Of a stretch of 64,000 nucleotides of DNA, positions 49,746 to 63,530 are shown piece after piece. The stretch is from Nemopilema nomurai (Eukaryota; Cnidaria; Scyphozoa; Rhizostomeae; Rhizostomatidae), in the NCBI GenBank assembly GCA_003864495.1, contig ML133444.1, positions 322,571 to 386,570 on the forward strand, read 5' to 3'. The translations under genes were made by a program, and so were the position numbers. Positions within the stretch are counted from its first letter, which is position 1; every line of letters begins with the position of its first letter. Below the pieces are notes generated by a model that was not told the origin of the DNA, did not search any database, and saw nothing but the letters and a program-made list of their open reading frames with translations.

Positions 49746-50879
49746 GCTTTGGGGCTCTGGTACCCAGGGTATATAAAGACCTAAAGTTCTTCTTGTCAAG
49801 AGTTGCGTGGCATGTGACATTCATGTTACTTGCAAGCAATCAATACCAAAGTGACAATTCGAGCTAGAGCCATGGTAAAATACATAAGATGAATAAATGC
49901 ATTAAAAGTTCATATGTTGTTGTATCCCTACTCGTATCTCAGAAAGTGTCTCAAAGCAACAGGAGTGTAGACCATACAGTACTGATAAACTCCGTGTTCC
50001 CTCTGAAGGGGGGGGGGGGCAATGCAAAGATGCGTTGGGCACTACAAATACCAATTAAAATGTTGGTACAGGCATCTACCTTCCAAGAAGCAGTCGTGAA
50101 TATCTAAAGGCATTCATATCAAAAAGAATGTTAACAAGCTTCGTACACGTGACTGCGGCAAAATTGCCGAATGTCTTCGATAATTTGCATACTTGTTATA
50201 CAGCTCCAGCAATCAATGCCTTGTTTGGTTTATAGTAAAACGGAGCCTTTCCACGCTTTATAGGATGCTAAATCTTCCAAAAGCGCTCTTTATGTTAAAC
50301 TTTAAAGTCTTAAGACTCCCCCCCCCCCCCACCAAGGCACCCCTCCTCTAAATTTTGAAGGGGGATGTCATCAGGCAGAATAACGTTATTTAATAGTTGT
50401 TGGTATAGTCTTTTAAGGAAAAGTTGCTCTCAATATATACCTTTTTAAAAGCCCCCAGATTGCAAATAGGGGCTTCCGAAGGGAGGGAGAAGGGAATTAT
50501 CCATTCGCTTACTTTACTTTGAGTTCTGAGTTCTATCATAATGGAATTGCATCAATGTAACATATCTGTATCCATTTATAATTAACTACTCCTTTTATCA
50601 TGCAATTCAAGTCTTTCTTTTAGTCTATTTTCTTCCCCATTTTTTTAAATTACTACAGAGCTCTTGAGCACATACGGAGCATGGTTGTGGAATTTAAACT
50701 CGCGGATCACAGGAGAACTATGAACACTAGGGAATGCGAATCTTCACTGGATATCTTGCATGGATTGCCAAACAGACAGGTACTGGAACAAGATTCTGGA
50801 TGACTGTGTAGACAGATGCCTCGCAGGGGATCAGGAACTGCAGGTGGCTTGATTCAACAAAACATTTTTTTCTGGTCTA

Positions 50880-51095
50880 TCAATTCAGCCATTAATTGCA
50901 AACTGGATTTCTTCAAGTCTATCGAGGTAGCCACTAATTGCAAGCTGGAATTTTTCAGGTGTATCGATTTAGCCATTAATTGCAAGCTGGATTTCTTCAA
51001 GTCTATCGATGTAGCCACTAATTGCAAGCTGGAATTTTTCTGGTGTATCGATGTAGCCATTAATTGCAAGCTGGAGTTTTTCAATTCTAGCTTTG
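50880..51095. repeat. 42-bp minisatellite, 5 copies in dimeric (84-bp) order
   Basis: Unit contains TAGCCACTAATTGCAAGCTG followed by GAATTTTTC. Two variants (CCACTAATTG...GGAATTTTTC and CCATTAATTG...GGATTTCTTC) alternate, implying an 84-bp dimer as the amplified unit. Because 42 is a multiple of three, both strands stay open; no gene is inferred. Confidence 0.9.
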
Positions 51096-51124
51096 TTATT
51101 CTTTTGTGTAGCTACCTTTTCTAG

Positions 51125-54100
51125 TCAAAGTGAGATAGTGCTTTTGGGTTAGGAGTCCTTGTAAAAATTCAAGTGCCAAATACAGGCCTTAACCTTTATG
51201 CCGCGTGCGAAGTAAGAAAAGTTATGAATAAAGATGATTTTATCATTCCTCGAGAGACAACGCTTTTGCTTTGACATGCGAACTTTATAGCTTCTTATCC
51301 TGTTTTGTCTTTCACTTTAGCAGTTTTTTGGTCAAATATTACAATGTGCATAAAGTCTAATTATTTTGCATATTTGTCATTATGCATTTATCCATGCTTC
51401 ATTTTCTGTGTAAATTCTAACTCAATTTCCAGCCTTTTCCTCGACTTGATGCTACCGAAATATCAATACGCTATCAATATGATCTTGTCAGTAGAAAAGT
51501 GTGACCGATAACTGTGACAGCATATCAACATAAGAATATAGATTTAATAAGCCTTCACAAAGTTTCAAAAAGAATCAAGAATGTTTGCAAACACAATGCT
51601 TTTAAATAATTAATTTAAGGAATTTATAGATCAGATGTATCACAAAATGAGCCTCTTCTCTGTGATCAAGGACACAGTAAGTTAAATTATAATTTGCTTT
51701 CCCTTTGAAAAGAGCCTGTGACCTATGGCACCGATACTTTATAGAGATGGATGCCCTTTTAGAGCGGAGAATCTTTATAGCTTGTACCAATATGTGTCGT
51801 ATCCTTTGAGTGAACATCTTCGTAAAACAAGCATCAGAAATGCCCTGAAGACATCACCGGAAACCCACATGACACAGAATAACCACTTTCGATGACATTA
51901 CATCGACAATTATTGGTGCAACGTGATAATAAGAGTATTCAACATCTGATAACAGGGGAAAGTTTGTGCATAAAGGTTGAGGCGTATCGGGAAATTCCCC
52001 TGGTGCATACAAACATGTGTGCCCGTATGGTCGTAAAAACAATGTTGGATACTCGCAGGTCTAGACAGGTTTATTGGTGATGTCTTGGCATTCATGGTAG
52101 CCCAATCAGACCACCTGTTTTGCAGTCGTATTCTAACTCATTTGACTGCAGTCTTTTTAGTTGGTGGTGAGAAACAAGCGTTTGGGAGAAAGCTCCACGC
52201 GCACTGGAACTGAACTATCGCGTTGTTGTCGTTGTTTGTTCGCATATTCAGTTCCAAGTCTTCAGTTTGAATCGAGCAACTCCCGGTTCCCCGCCCTGCC
52301 ATCAACAATAACCAAGCTTGCCATATGAAGTTTTTAAATGCTTGTAATAGAGATCAATTTAACTAAGCATTCAGCATTATACTTGGAAAGTACTAGTCAC
52401 CGCCCTAGGAATGTAATTTATACTTTGGGGGAAGGTGGGAGGTGTCTGGTCAATGGGTGTTGCCCATTGTACTTCTTATCATTCGGTACACCGGTATCAA
52501 GGAAAATACTGAAGTTTGACAATGATTGAGTCAAAACGAGCCAGTCAAACCCTTCCCCCTCGGTTTCGAGGAGCCTGTTAATCAGATTCTAGTATCTAAG
52601 TAGAAATTCTAGTAGAAGTGGGTGTAGTACATTTTGACGTTGAGAATTTAGGAGATGAAAGTTTAATACGCAGTGAGATGAAAAAAATATCAGGTGAATA
52701 GATGAACCATAATTTAAAGAGGCAAGAACCATAATTTGAAAAAGCATACTTGGAGCACTTTTTCGTCCGACACTTCTCATGTATGCAAACGCTAAAAAAA
52801 TGGGAGCAAAGAAATTATAAGCAGAACATAGGACATACTTTTGCAAAATTTTAATTCAAGTTGCTTAGAAATGACGAAAACCCTGCGACTCAGTGCATAA
52901 TTCGTGCAGCGCAAACTGATAAGTAGCACTTTATCTTTGGGGTGAAGCTTTTATCGCCAAAAGATCGATAGTTCAAAGAAACAAGCTATCACTACCAACT
53001 TCAGCTTAGTGCAACAAAGAGTCGAAGTAGACAATGCTTTTTCACAGTTAACTTTTAATCCATGTATCGTACTTTAAAGTGTATAACTGGTGTTGCTGTA
53101 GTAAAAACGATCGTATGTTAGTAAAAAGCAACTACAATCTTAGTTTAACGGTTCAGGTTTCTACAATCAAAGCGTGTCAAATTTGCACACGTTAGCGGAT
53201 TGCAGCAGCAACAACTATGATGACGTCATCAATATCCATTTTCGCCCCAGGCCCCGTATCTTTTCGGTGGCACTATAAGATTAATGCTGCTTTGTCCTTG
53301 TAATAATTTTTCCAAGCAGAATAGATAACAGAATTTTATAGTGGATGGTAACTTGGTATTTTTTCTTAGGCAGAATACCCATAAAAAAAATAATACCAAG
53401 CTGATACACCATGAGAGAACCATACGTGTTGATAGGAAATCATATTTTCTTTTAAATAATGAGAACATCAATCATTGGTAGACAATAAAACATTGTAAGC
53501 GTGCTATTCTTCAGCCATTTGACATTCTTCATCTAGTCTATACACCTTCTTCTTATCATTTGAATGGGTCTTACTCTAGCTGAGCAATCCATTCAGAAGT
53601 TCAATTAGAAACTCAATACAAGTTTTGCTGCTTAGCGAAATAATAACATAATAGTTCATTAATCATGAAATACAGTACTTTGAATGTTTTTCAAAAGAAG
53701 TTATATGGCTGGTACGTTCCATCAAAACCAAGGTTCTTAAGAGAAGTATTAACGAATGAAAGTGAACCATCTCTAGTATTCGTGTATGGATGCTGACAAC
53801 AAAAATGAAGGAAGATTTATAATAAAGAGCTCCTAAGGTTTTATGGTTCGGTATTTATTGTAATGACAAACGAGTTTATAGTAGAACCAATTTCTAACCC
53901 ACTGTGAAAAAATCTAAAGTTTAATATTTTCCGATGCAGACATAGAGATGAATAAGAAACAAATAAAACAAATAATTAATTAATAATTGTGATGGAAGCT
54001 TTTAATTGTACGCTAATTTGCAAAGATTATCGACGCCTAAAATGCTGCCAATCTCTGCTCAAAATTATCAGACAGAAGATTTTAGTAATCACTGGCACAA

Positions 54101-55732
54101 GAGGTGCTCAGTTGATGTTTATATATAATTGAAGGGTTGATTTATTAGTCTTGACCACATGGCGACATGCACAGAGTTCTCTCTGCTTATTCCTTTGACG
54201 GCCTACTGCCGCCAATTTGCTTCTTCGTAAGCTAATCTGTATAAACGACCATTGCAGTATTTCAACAAGCGCGACTTTGCGAGAAACCTCCAATTGTAAT
54301 TGGGAAACAAGATATACGTTTTTCGATTGAGATACAATTGCCGACGGGCTATTAGCAGAGCATTTGTGAGAAGGGCCCGATCTGTGTGATTGTCATGTCG
54401 GCTTAGGTCTCGTTAGGAACGTCACGAAAGACATTAATGAATATGCTGATTTATTATTCGACAACGCAAGAACAACACGATCGTGTAGAGACACTGGGGC
54501 TTAGCGAGAGTGCTTCGAGCCACGTGGCATGGCGAGAGCAATCGCGTGTCAAAACGAGGTCGAATTAATATAGTATAATTTATGGTACATCGGTCCGTCA
54601 CATCAAAATCAATGATTTCTTTCAGAAAAAACTACCACAAAAGCTAGAGAGCTATATGGGGAATCAAGACTCACCCTCAATATTCCCTAAAATTTTTATA
54701 ATGCTTTAGCCCAAATTTGTTAATAGATGACACGATCTGATTAGCACGCTGTCTGTTATTACAAACAACTTAAATTGACTTAAAAGTCAAGGAATGTCCT
54801 ATGTAATTGCTAAAAACTTCTAATTTCAGTAGCTTCTACAAGATCATGTCTCGTTATAGAGTGTGTTGTAATTCATAGGGAGCTATCGTAAAAGAATATT
54901 GTTGCCATCTTTGAATGCCTTTGCAAACTATTCCCAGCAATATCAAGGTATATATTTAAAAGATGCTGCATTACAATATTTCCCATAGTCCTAGGTTAGT
55001 TTGCTTATTAGATCGTTTCATCCCTTGGACAAAATTTACTTTTGCTTGCATATGATAGGGTCATCACTTGTATTGCACGGAGGCAACCGCGGTGCTGCAC
55101 AGAAGGAGCTTAGGTTAAACATGTATTCGCAGCTCGAAAAGTTCTAACATGTTTGAAAAAGAAAATGGATATCCTTGTGAATTTTTGAAATGGGGAATCC
55201 AATGATGACAAAAACGTGGTGCATTGGATGATGACATGATGATGACAAATACACCCCACTATGGCAAAACAGTTGAAAGCAGTTTATACTTTTCATAATG
55301 TGTTAAAATTATATGCTTCCGTATACATATTCGTTCATGTAAATATATAGAATACATCCCCAAACGTTTAATCAAGATGTTATATTGATTATGTCTTTGT
55401 GTAACTGATAAATTTCGACTAACTGATTAATATAGCAGCTTTTCTTATAACCAAGATAACCAAGAACAAACATTAATTGCTCAGATTTCTCAAATCCAAA
55501 TAGGAAATTAATCGAAATTTTTTCTAATGTCTCTTCTTTTCGGCCAGTCGCCAGAAAACGAGTCGTAGCAGTAGGTAGATTTTGCTATTTAGGGAAAACA
55601 AAAGTGAAATTTGCATCGATTACCGCAGAAAGTGAAATTTAAAAAGCCGATTGTTTTACATGAAAGTCAATCAGAAGAATACAGTCTGTCGCCTATCGCT
55701 TTCTTCAATTCGATTTCCGCGAAGCATTGTAA
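51125..55732. other. intergenic, no gene seen
   Basis: Mostly AT-rich. Two GC-richer patches (about 52160-52310 and 54360-54560) could be promoters or unrecognised exons, but no frame there is convincing. A decayed copy of the 9138/28399 repeat is at 52741-52800. Confidence 0.4.
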
Positions 55733-55848
55733 ACGAGTACAAGAAACGACAACGAGGCACTGCACGACTCCATTAAGGGGATTACCGACACGCAAGAGGA
55801 CTGGGCACGACCTTGTGATTTCCATACTGCAAGTATCAAAATGAACAG
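55733..55848 (+). CDS. candidate coding exon A, product unknown
   Basis: Open phase-consistent stretch ending AACAG|GTAAGG, a strong donor. It encodes a protein-like sequence (EALHDSIKGITDTQEDWARP) with no ATG except near the end (MNR). It could be an internal exon or 5' UTR ending in a start codon. Paired with the open segment at 55963-56235. Confidence 0.3.
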
Positions 55849-55962
55849 GTAAGGTTGTTGCTTACTGCCCGTGATGTACGACCGGTGAAAAGCATTGTTC
55901 TCAAAGGGCCTGCAAACGACTACATGCAAAAGACTGGCTCCGTCTGGCCAGGGTTCGTATGA

Positions 55963-56235
55963 ATAATTCAGTGCACGGCGCTGGGATATCGATTCTCGTC
56001 GAACGACAGATGGCACAGGGCTCACAGGCGACAAATAAAAGACCTGCTCGCGGACATCTCGTGTGAATTCATTTGCAAGGATAAGCAAGAGAGCAGCAAA
56101 GTTTCACGCAGGCAGTTGCCAACGAAGATTTTGCCGCGGTTTAAGAAGATACCGGGGAGGCCGATTGTCAAGTTGCTGTTATTTACTGCATCGAAGCAGG
56201 GGTATGTTGATGACTTTATCGTGGTACCAAGATAA
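55963..56235 (+). CDS. candidate terminal coding exon B, product unknown
   Basis: Ninety codons open without a needed ATG, ending in TAA, in a GC-rich island. The residue mix is soluble and basic (DRWHRAHRRQIKDLLADI, then GYVDDFIVVPR at the end). Family not recognised, and no acceptor in the right phase for exon A could be fixed, so this is a weak call. Confidence 0.3.
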   Translation: MIQCTALGYRFSSNDRWHRAHRRQIKDLLADISCEFICKDKQESSKVSRRQLPTKILPRFKKIPGRPIVKLLLFTASKQGYVDDFIVVPR

Positions 56236-59200
56236 GTTCTTGTTTTTTATTGGAATTTTATAATTTAGGATCTTGACCTCAAAACGTTAGCAAGTTATCA
56301 GGGAACCATTTCCAACTGCCTATCATGTGCGCGATTCTCGAGCGAACAAAGGCATTCACCCTAAATAACCAATCGGGAATTTCAGCTGATTGAGCGATTT
56401 AGCCAAAAACGATTGATTGCACAAAAGTACAAAAGTGAATGAAGATTGACTTCAAACTACTTTTATTTAACTTTTTAGAATATTATAAGTGTTAATAAAA
56501 GTGAGGCCTAGATAGATGGATTGACTGAGTGGAATGAAGATCGATTTCAAACCACTTATCTTTAGCTTTTTAGAATATCATGTTAATAAAAGTGAGAAAT
56601 AGATAGACGGTCTACGCACCTTATTCTGATGAATCAAACCATGGTTTCGGTTCAGCGTTTTTCAACCTGCAAGAAAATGCGTATTTAAGATAAGACATGT
56701 AACATTGATTACCACAGACGAGCGAGATGTAATATTGGCATCAGGGCCTATGAAATACAGTATTAGCCTCATGATGGCTGGAGAAGTAATGTAGATAGTG
56801 ATAATCTGTGATAGGAGAAATAGGATGTATTTTAGAGGAGACTAAAAGTGTGTTGAGTCGGTGGGTTTGTATACCATGTTGTATATATCAAGGCATTGTT
56901 ACATATCCGCAGAGTAGTGACAAAAGTGTAAAATAACAGCGTGGAATAACAAAGCTATCACGTAACGGAGAAAATTAATAGAGATAAGAAACTTCATCAA
57001 AGTACCCATAATATAACGAGATGACGTCATTAGCGCCATATTCAGTTGACCGATCAGGTAGCAAAAATTCGTTATTGCATTGATTTTCAAGAAATTTCGA
57101 AACTGATGGCTATATGTTCTACTTTCACCTAGCACTGGAAATTCCTCATTCAAACGTTAAAATTTTGGTTCATCTTCCGTTGTTCTATTTTTTATCTATT
57201 AGAAAAAGTTTTAACCCGTTTTCGCTTTGCAAAAAGGATTTGCCAACTGATCGTAGGCTCAAATTTGCTCTTGAAACCCGGTTCTTGCTGGACACGTAGA
57301 TATTGTAAACGACTTAAACATGACTTAGACAATAAATAGTTCTTTTTTAACATCCAAGTAACCTCATTTCATATGGTGGCTGGATTTTCCTAACACATTC
57401 TGTGACATATTCCAACATACCACGTGGCACTAGAAGCATTCATGATAAAATTGTCACGAGCAACGCAGGGCTTAATCGTCAACGCTCGCATATAAACAAA
57501 CATTTCTTAACGACTTGTTTGATTACACATACATGCAGGTCGTGTGTTTTGTCCGTTTCATTAATCATAACAAGTTTACCTGAAGCCATCCAACGTATAT
57601 TGAACTCAGGGTTAGGCTCCAGCAAGCGTTGTTTCTGTTGGCACGAATTTCGCACCACGAGTGCTTATAACAAACAGAGACATATTCAAGGCACTTACAT
57701 TCTGTTGTTAACATCATCATGAGCCTGATACAAAGGGAGCCATTAAAATGACATCATCGATAAATTTGGAGAAAATATTGGCAGGTAGCTGCGATGTAGT
57801 ATCCCTATTATCAGGGATGTATTTAATGAAAGTGACGAATAATCTCAGGCAGACAGAGAGAGAGTGCTGATCGCTGCATTTTTCCTCCACTTAGAGATTG
57901 CTTTCCGTCCAAAAGGAGCAAGTGCAGAGGCTTGCGGGGCAATTGAAATGTTTGGCAGGAATTTCTGCCATTTTACGCCCCCATTTAGTCACTGATGAAA
58001 ATTTTGAAGATTTTTTAATTTTTACTTGCTTTCATGTAAACATAACACAGCAACTAGAGAATTCAAATCTTGTTTTTTTTTCAAAAATAAACGGATGTAT
58101 CCTCACTCTCTTGAAACACTTATGCTAATAAAATCTAAAAAAAATTCTGCTTGAGGCTGGTAAATCACTCTGATCCAAAGCCAAGTGGTTTGACGGAAAG
58201 TCGCCAAAAGCAACCTTAGAAACCGAGTCTACAACTGTGCCTCCCCCTGCGTTATAACGAATCTAACCGTTTTATACAGTGATCGCGAGTCTACGACGGA
58301 GGTTTGACGCTTTAAAAAAGATCTAGATGCCGTTAAGCCAAATGTCTTTAAATTGAGCCAATTAAAGGTTGCAGATGTTTCACGCTTTTCATGCGTAGAC
58401 AAACTTCGTTAGGGGGAATTAAGTGGCCTAAAAATCCCCTTTTAGATAACAAGCAGTTTGTTTTTGCGCTATCCAATTACTTTTCCATTGTTACGGTGCT
58501 CAAAGGCGACCTTCCTCCTCTCCTTCCTTTGTAAAATCAGGTCAGATTCTAAGAAACACACTCAGTCTCACACAGAACTCAGTACTCGAGGCCAGTCTGA
58601 GCCTAAGATTTGTAGGTTTAATCTTGTCTGCGAAGCCAACTTTAGATCTCTTAAACAAAGACAAGGATTATCATCGTTTTCCTGTCGTTTTCTAAGATTG
58701 CATGGGATCGTACGCAAGCGGCTGCCGTCATGGAACCGATTTCATTCATTTACAATGTGGCAACATTCCAAAGAGACCCAAGGCTCTTGTTGCGAAATAG
58801 CCGGAGAGCAGTACCTTGGTTCTGTCTATGTATCACCAACATGAAATCATCTCCCCCAGAGGGAATCCATTATCATGTATGGCAATCTTCGTAGTATAAA
58901 AATCCCTCAGCACTCCTTTAGAGAAATAGTTCTATTTTTAACACATCACTTAACAATGCTATGTAGGACACATGGATCCCCCTCCTGAATTTTAAAGAAA
59001 CTTGAACCAAGCCCTCATTTACCATCCAGCTACGTTACTAGATAATTCTTTTGCAGCAGAATTCCTAGCCTTCACCTTTTATGGTGCATTTTAAGAGCGC
59101 TTTTGTAACAAAGATCACTGTTGCCCAGTGGCCTAAGAAAAATAGACGAACATAAGAGATACAGTCTGCTTTGTTTCGTCTACTCGACATTTAGGTTTTT

Positions 59201-59742
59201 TAACATATCTATCAAAATAAAATTTGCCTTAATTTTCTTCAGGAAAAAATCCAATGCCTTCCTGTATTCCAAGTATTCAATACTCCCCATCATGCAATAA
59301 ATTGTTTCTCTGTTCTATGGTGAGATAAGACACCTAGTCAGCTTGGAAAATTTCTGACCTAGCAACAACTTCACCAGTAAATTCTCGTTGCTTGACAAAG
59401 ACTATTGCTATTAATTTGAACACGCGTTTTTTTGGCTTTGCTTATTACAATATTAATTTGTTATGAAATTATTTGGAATACGACTTATTAGTTTTTTAAT
59501 AAAGGGTCATGCTAGCAGAGTCTGGTCACGTGGCTACTGACGCAGGAGACAAAACACTTTGATAAATATTGCACTGGGCTACACATTTGTAGATTCTCTC
59601 AGAAGTAGCACATGCTCAGTTTCTTGGAACGTCTAGCATCCTTGCCAGTTCTAATTATTAGGCGTTTTAAATTTCCTCTAATTCTTCACGCAACAATTGC
59701 TCATACTATAGGGGAATATTGCATAGATAACAGAAAGTTTTA
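56236..59742. other. intergenic, no gene seen
   Basis: No recognisable gene. Contains the tandem duplication at 56435-56612. Confidence 0.4.
56435..56612. repeat. tandem duplication, period about 97 bp
   Basis: Two copies sharing GAATGAAGAT, TTCAAAC(C/T)ACTT, CTTTTTAGAATAT and GTTAATAAAAGTGAG, then TAGATAGA. Confidence 0.8.
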
Positions 59743-60101
59743 GCCCTTAATGGGTGTTTGGCATGCTAAACTACACTAAATGTTCCTTTTGTTCTCTTGA
59801 GTTGATTTGTCCTTTCAACAACTGGCCTTTAGGCAGAAAACTACAAAACCTCTGGAGCATTAATCCAAGTGCTCTTTCTGGTAATGTATTGAATTTGGTA
59901 ATTGAATTTGCTAATGTAGTTTGCCACTTTGTACGGCAAGAATTGTCGCTGGGACCAGAAAGAGCACTGAAATACGGGCTTGAGGCTCCAGAGTTTTGAT
60001 AGTTATGTGCCTAGAAGCCTGTTGTTGGAAGAAAAATCAACGCAAGAAAACTAAAAGGAACATTTAGTGTAGTTCAGCATGCCAACCACCCCCTTAAAGG
60101 C
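59743..60101. mobile_element. 359-bp foldback MITE with long inverted arms
   Basis: Flanked by TA (59741-59742, 60102-60103). The two arms, each about 150 bp, pair along most of their length: GGCATGCTAAACTACACTAA with TTAGTGTAGTTCAGCATGCC, and CAAGTGCTCTTTCTGG with CCAGAAAGAGCACT. The loop is about 60 bp. No coding capacity. Confidence 0.85.
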
Positions 60102-60103
60102 TA

Positions 60104-63100
60104 TTGGTGCTTCTTAAGATTGTATTTCAACATCCTATTATATGTTATGATGGTTTAAAGGAGCGTTATGTGTCGTACATTTGCGCAACGCATCGAATCA
60201 CAACTCAACGTAATGTAACAAAATGAAACAAAACGGGACGTAACGGTAAGACTAGCTTTGCATCAAAGGAATGGAATGCAAAATACGAGATAAAATTTTC
60301 AAGAATCCTAAGTTTTTGAACTTCGTGCCCTCTACATTTTTTATATTTGACGCAAGTACAGTTTTATGACTGGAAATGATACGCTTCCTGTACTGGTGTT
60401 TACAGTGTCTGATACTGCTCTCAGTAACTTTAGGGGAAATTAAGTGAGCTGTTTTATAGCCTCAGTCCAGGAAGTCCTTTCCTTGAAAACGCGTTAAGAA
60501 CCGTTTCAGGGAACTTTAAGATGACAGTGCGTCTAGAAGCCTTAGGAGATGCGGAAGAGGCAGCTTAGAGTTTGACGTAAGATACGAATCCAGATCAAGG
60601 AGATCACGTGCCCTGGAACAGTTTGTATTTTTTCAACTTAGGCCCAATAGCCTTAGTGTCGACTTCGATTAACCAAACAAGAAATTTGACAAGTTTGTGG
60701 GAATATAGCGACAGGCCTTACTCAGACACAACATCAGTATGCATGAAACATGTCTATAACGATTTATTTGCTGAGAGGTTTCTAGAAAAGAGTAGGAGAA
60801 TGAAAGGCAGGAGAACTATCAGAAAAAGCAAGAACAGCCTGATTTACCATGTTTGATATTATTCTGACGATGAGATCGATGCTTGTAGCCCCAAGACTGT
60901 TTTTTGTTATTGAAAACTTGGAGCAATCTAGCAAAGCATCTGGCTTTCTCAAACAAAAACTTGGTTTGTGAGATAGCTCAGTTTACGAGCAGCCCATCAG
61001 ACTGCGAGAAAGAAGCGAATGTACTCAGTTTTCCAACGAACTGAAACCAGCTGGCGTTAAATAAACATACGCGAGTGGAATACGCCTCAACGCAAATATA
61101 CGTCGATTAACAAGATGCTTTTTAACAAACAGCTTTGTTTTCAACGGGTTTTTCCAATCAAAACACAAGGGCATCTTTAAATGCAAAATGCTCTATTTGC
61201 AGAGCTATTCTCGCAATTGCTTCTAAATGTTTGCACAGCAAAATGCGTCAAAAAAAGGAGGACTCGTACACAAGATGAAGGCGTATAAACACGCAAGGCA
61301 TCACATCCAATTGTAGCAATGTGTTAAGGTAATCAGAAGGTGCCAAACAAGGAGGAGTAAGAAGCATTGTTTGCTGAACAGGTTTACAGAGTCTGCTCGA
61401 TTGTGCATAGACCTGTGATAAATATCAATGTTGGTGTACAACGAAAACAGATGCTACATCCACTTGCAGACAATACTTAAATATTGAACGAGAAGTTTCT
61501 TGGTATCAGTGACTAGAAAGCAAACTTCATTAGGTTTTATATAGATACGTGCATGCGTCAAAAGAGGGAAATGGAGTCAAGGTCGGTCAAAGGTCTGCTG
61601 GAGAATTGAAATTTATAAGTGACCTATTGCAAATGAATGATAACTTAAGACATATACATAAACACTTGAATTAGACTCTGCAATCAGAAACGTGCGGAAA
61701 GATGGTGATTCAACTGCTTTTGGTTAAGAAGATGTCATAGTCAAGGGTGACACTGCGGGGTAATTATAAGCAATTCTAGAAGCCGCTGCGCACTCCGTCT
61801 ACTACACATTCGAAACCCCAGATTTTCAAAGGCAATGAGTCATGGTAAATAGCGGCTCTCTGTTTTCATGTGATCAGACGTCAACTACGAGGTTTAACAT
61901 CACGTGTGCAGTTTGCTTGACAGCCATTCACATGATTGGCAGAGCTATCATAATGACTCAGTGCAATTTTTGCAATTTGGTTATACGCTTTCTATCTACC
62001 ATGACTCAATGCCTTCAATTTAGAACCCAGACAACGCAACGCTCAGAATGGTTTTGAATAGCTCGTGCATCTTTGAAAATTTCAAAGAGTTTCACTGCCA
62101 GTCAAATTGGTTTTTTGACATAATCATTTCGCATCTCTGACTGGGGATTAGTTTGTGCAAATTAAGCATCTGCATGATTAGCGACAATAAAACTGAGATA
62201 ACTCGTGTCTTTTCAGTGGCTAATTTGTGAAGGGCATCAAGTAGAACCTTGTCGAACTTAATCCATCTTAATCCTGTAATAGATCATCAGTTAGAAGGTC
62301 CAGCCCATCGATGGAAACAAATAGGAGAAAATATCCTGCCCAGGCCTGCCCTCTTTTCAACCAAAACAAACTAAATGAATTAACACCGTATTATCTGAAC
62401 ATTGAACTAATTATGTCAGTGGCAAGCATTACATACGGTTCTGGATTAAACCGTCAATGCAAGAGACTTCTAATACCGACTTTAAGTAATTCTATTTAGT
62501 ACGCGTGTGAGATTGTAGCACCAAGAGATGCTTTCAGAACTTAAGTGCCCTAAAATAGGCATTCACTTCACGAGTGGATGAGTCATTCTTAGCTGTGCCA
62601 GTTTCAAAAGAACGCAGGTAATTAGTAAAACCCTCGCAATATGCTTCGAATTCTATAGAGCAGTTTAATTGCTTGCATTATAACGATCATTGCCATCATC
62701 CTTACTTTATATTGGCCTATGATTTAAATCACTACATAATCACACAATCACTGGAATCACAGACATTTCTGAACCGTGACAACATTATATCCAATCACTT
62801 TATCGCTATGGCCACCCTCTCTATCACTACTACGTACATTAGAATGCTAGCCCAGATTCCAATATGTGGATTGCTGTCTATAATTCTAACAAACGAGCGT
62901 TCTAATCGTATAATCATCTGATCGCATAATCATCTCATCGTGTCTAAAACATCGCGTGGGCACCGACATTATTCGCCGATTCAGTGATAGCAATCATTGA
63001 TCACTAAAATCACGAATATTAAAACCCGTTGGCCGGATCACATAGATTTGACTATGATTGGCATCCTTCTATGAATAACCATGTCTGTGATTAAATGTAG

Positions 63101-63251
63101 TCAAGACAATCAAGATTCTGATTTAGAAAATCAAAAGACCGTCTAGCGAGGAAGGAAGGACTTTGACAAATTTTAATGACCAAGTCACCGGGATATTGAG
63201 TGAAGCACAAATATAGAGATGTTATCTTGGGATTATTACATCATAGAGCTA
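60104..63251. other. intergenic, no gene seen
   Basis: Non-coding, with ATAATCATCT-type simple repeats near 62915-62940. Confidence 0.4.
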
Positions 63252-63528
63252 CAATGCCCGCCAAAAGTGTTGGAACAGTCCAATCATCTTTCCTACTAAA
63301 CGTCTCCCCTCCCTCATATACAATGTTGGTTTCCGACTGGAAAATGAAAACAAATGTATGTTGGAGCGCAGATTGTGTAACCCATGTTTAGCGACATGTT
63401 CACCTACCTTTACAACATTGTTTAAGGGGGGGAGGGGGCTCTGTCTGCTTGAAATAGGGAATTGAAGTGAAAATATGCATTTATTACGAGTAGAATCTCG
63501 GTGTTCCAACTACTTTTGGCGGGCATTG
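63252..63528. mobile_element. 277-bp Tc1/mariner-like MITE
   Basis: Ends CAATGCCCGCCAAAAGT and ACTTTTGGCGGGCATTG are exact complements and extend imperfectly to about 30 bp (GTTGGAACA). TA flanks both sides (63250-63251, 63529-63530). The CA..., CAAAAGT(A/G)TTGG pattern resembles Tc1/mariner termini. A purine-rich G tract (GGGGGGGAGGGGG) lies inside near 63427. Confidence 0.8.
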
Positions 63529-63530
63529 TA

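Noticed and set aside
49270..49867. Several frames with KETARI-type repeats on both strands
   Set aside because: Produced by the 17/18-bp minisatellite; unit length changes shift frame and no start or splice context supports a gene.
50816..51124. 102-codon plus-strand frame with 14-residue repeats
   Set aside because: Artefact of the 42-bp tandem repeat, open on both strands.
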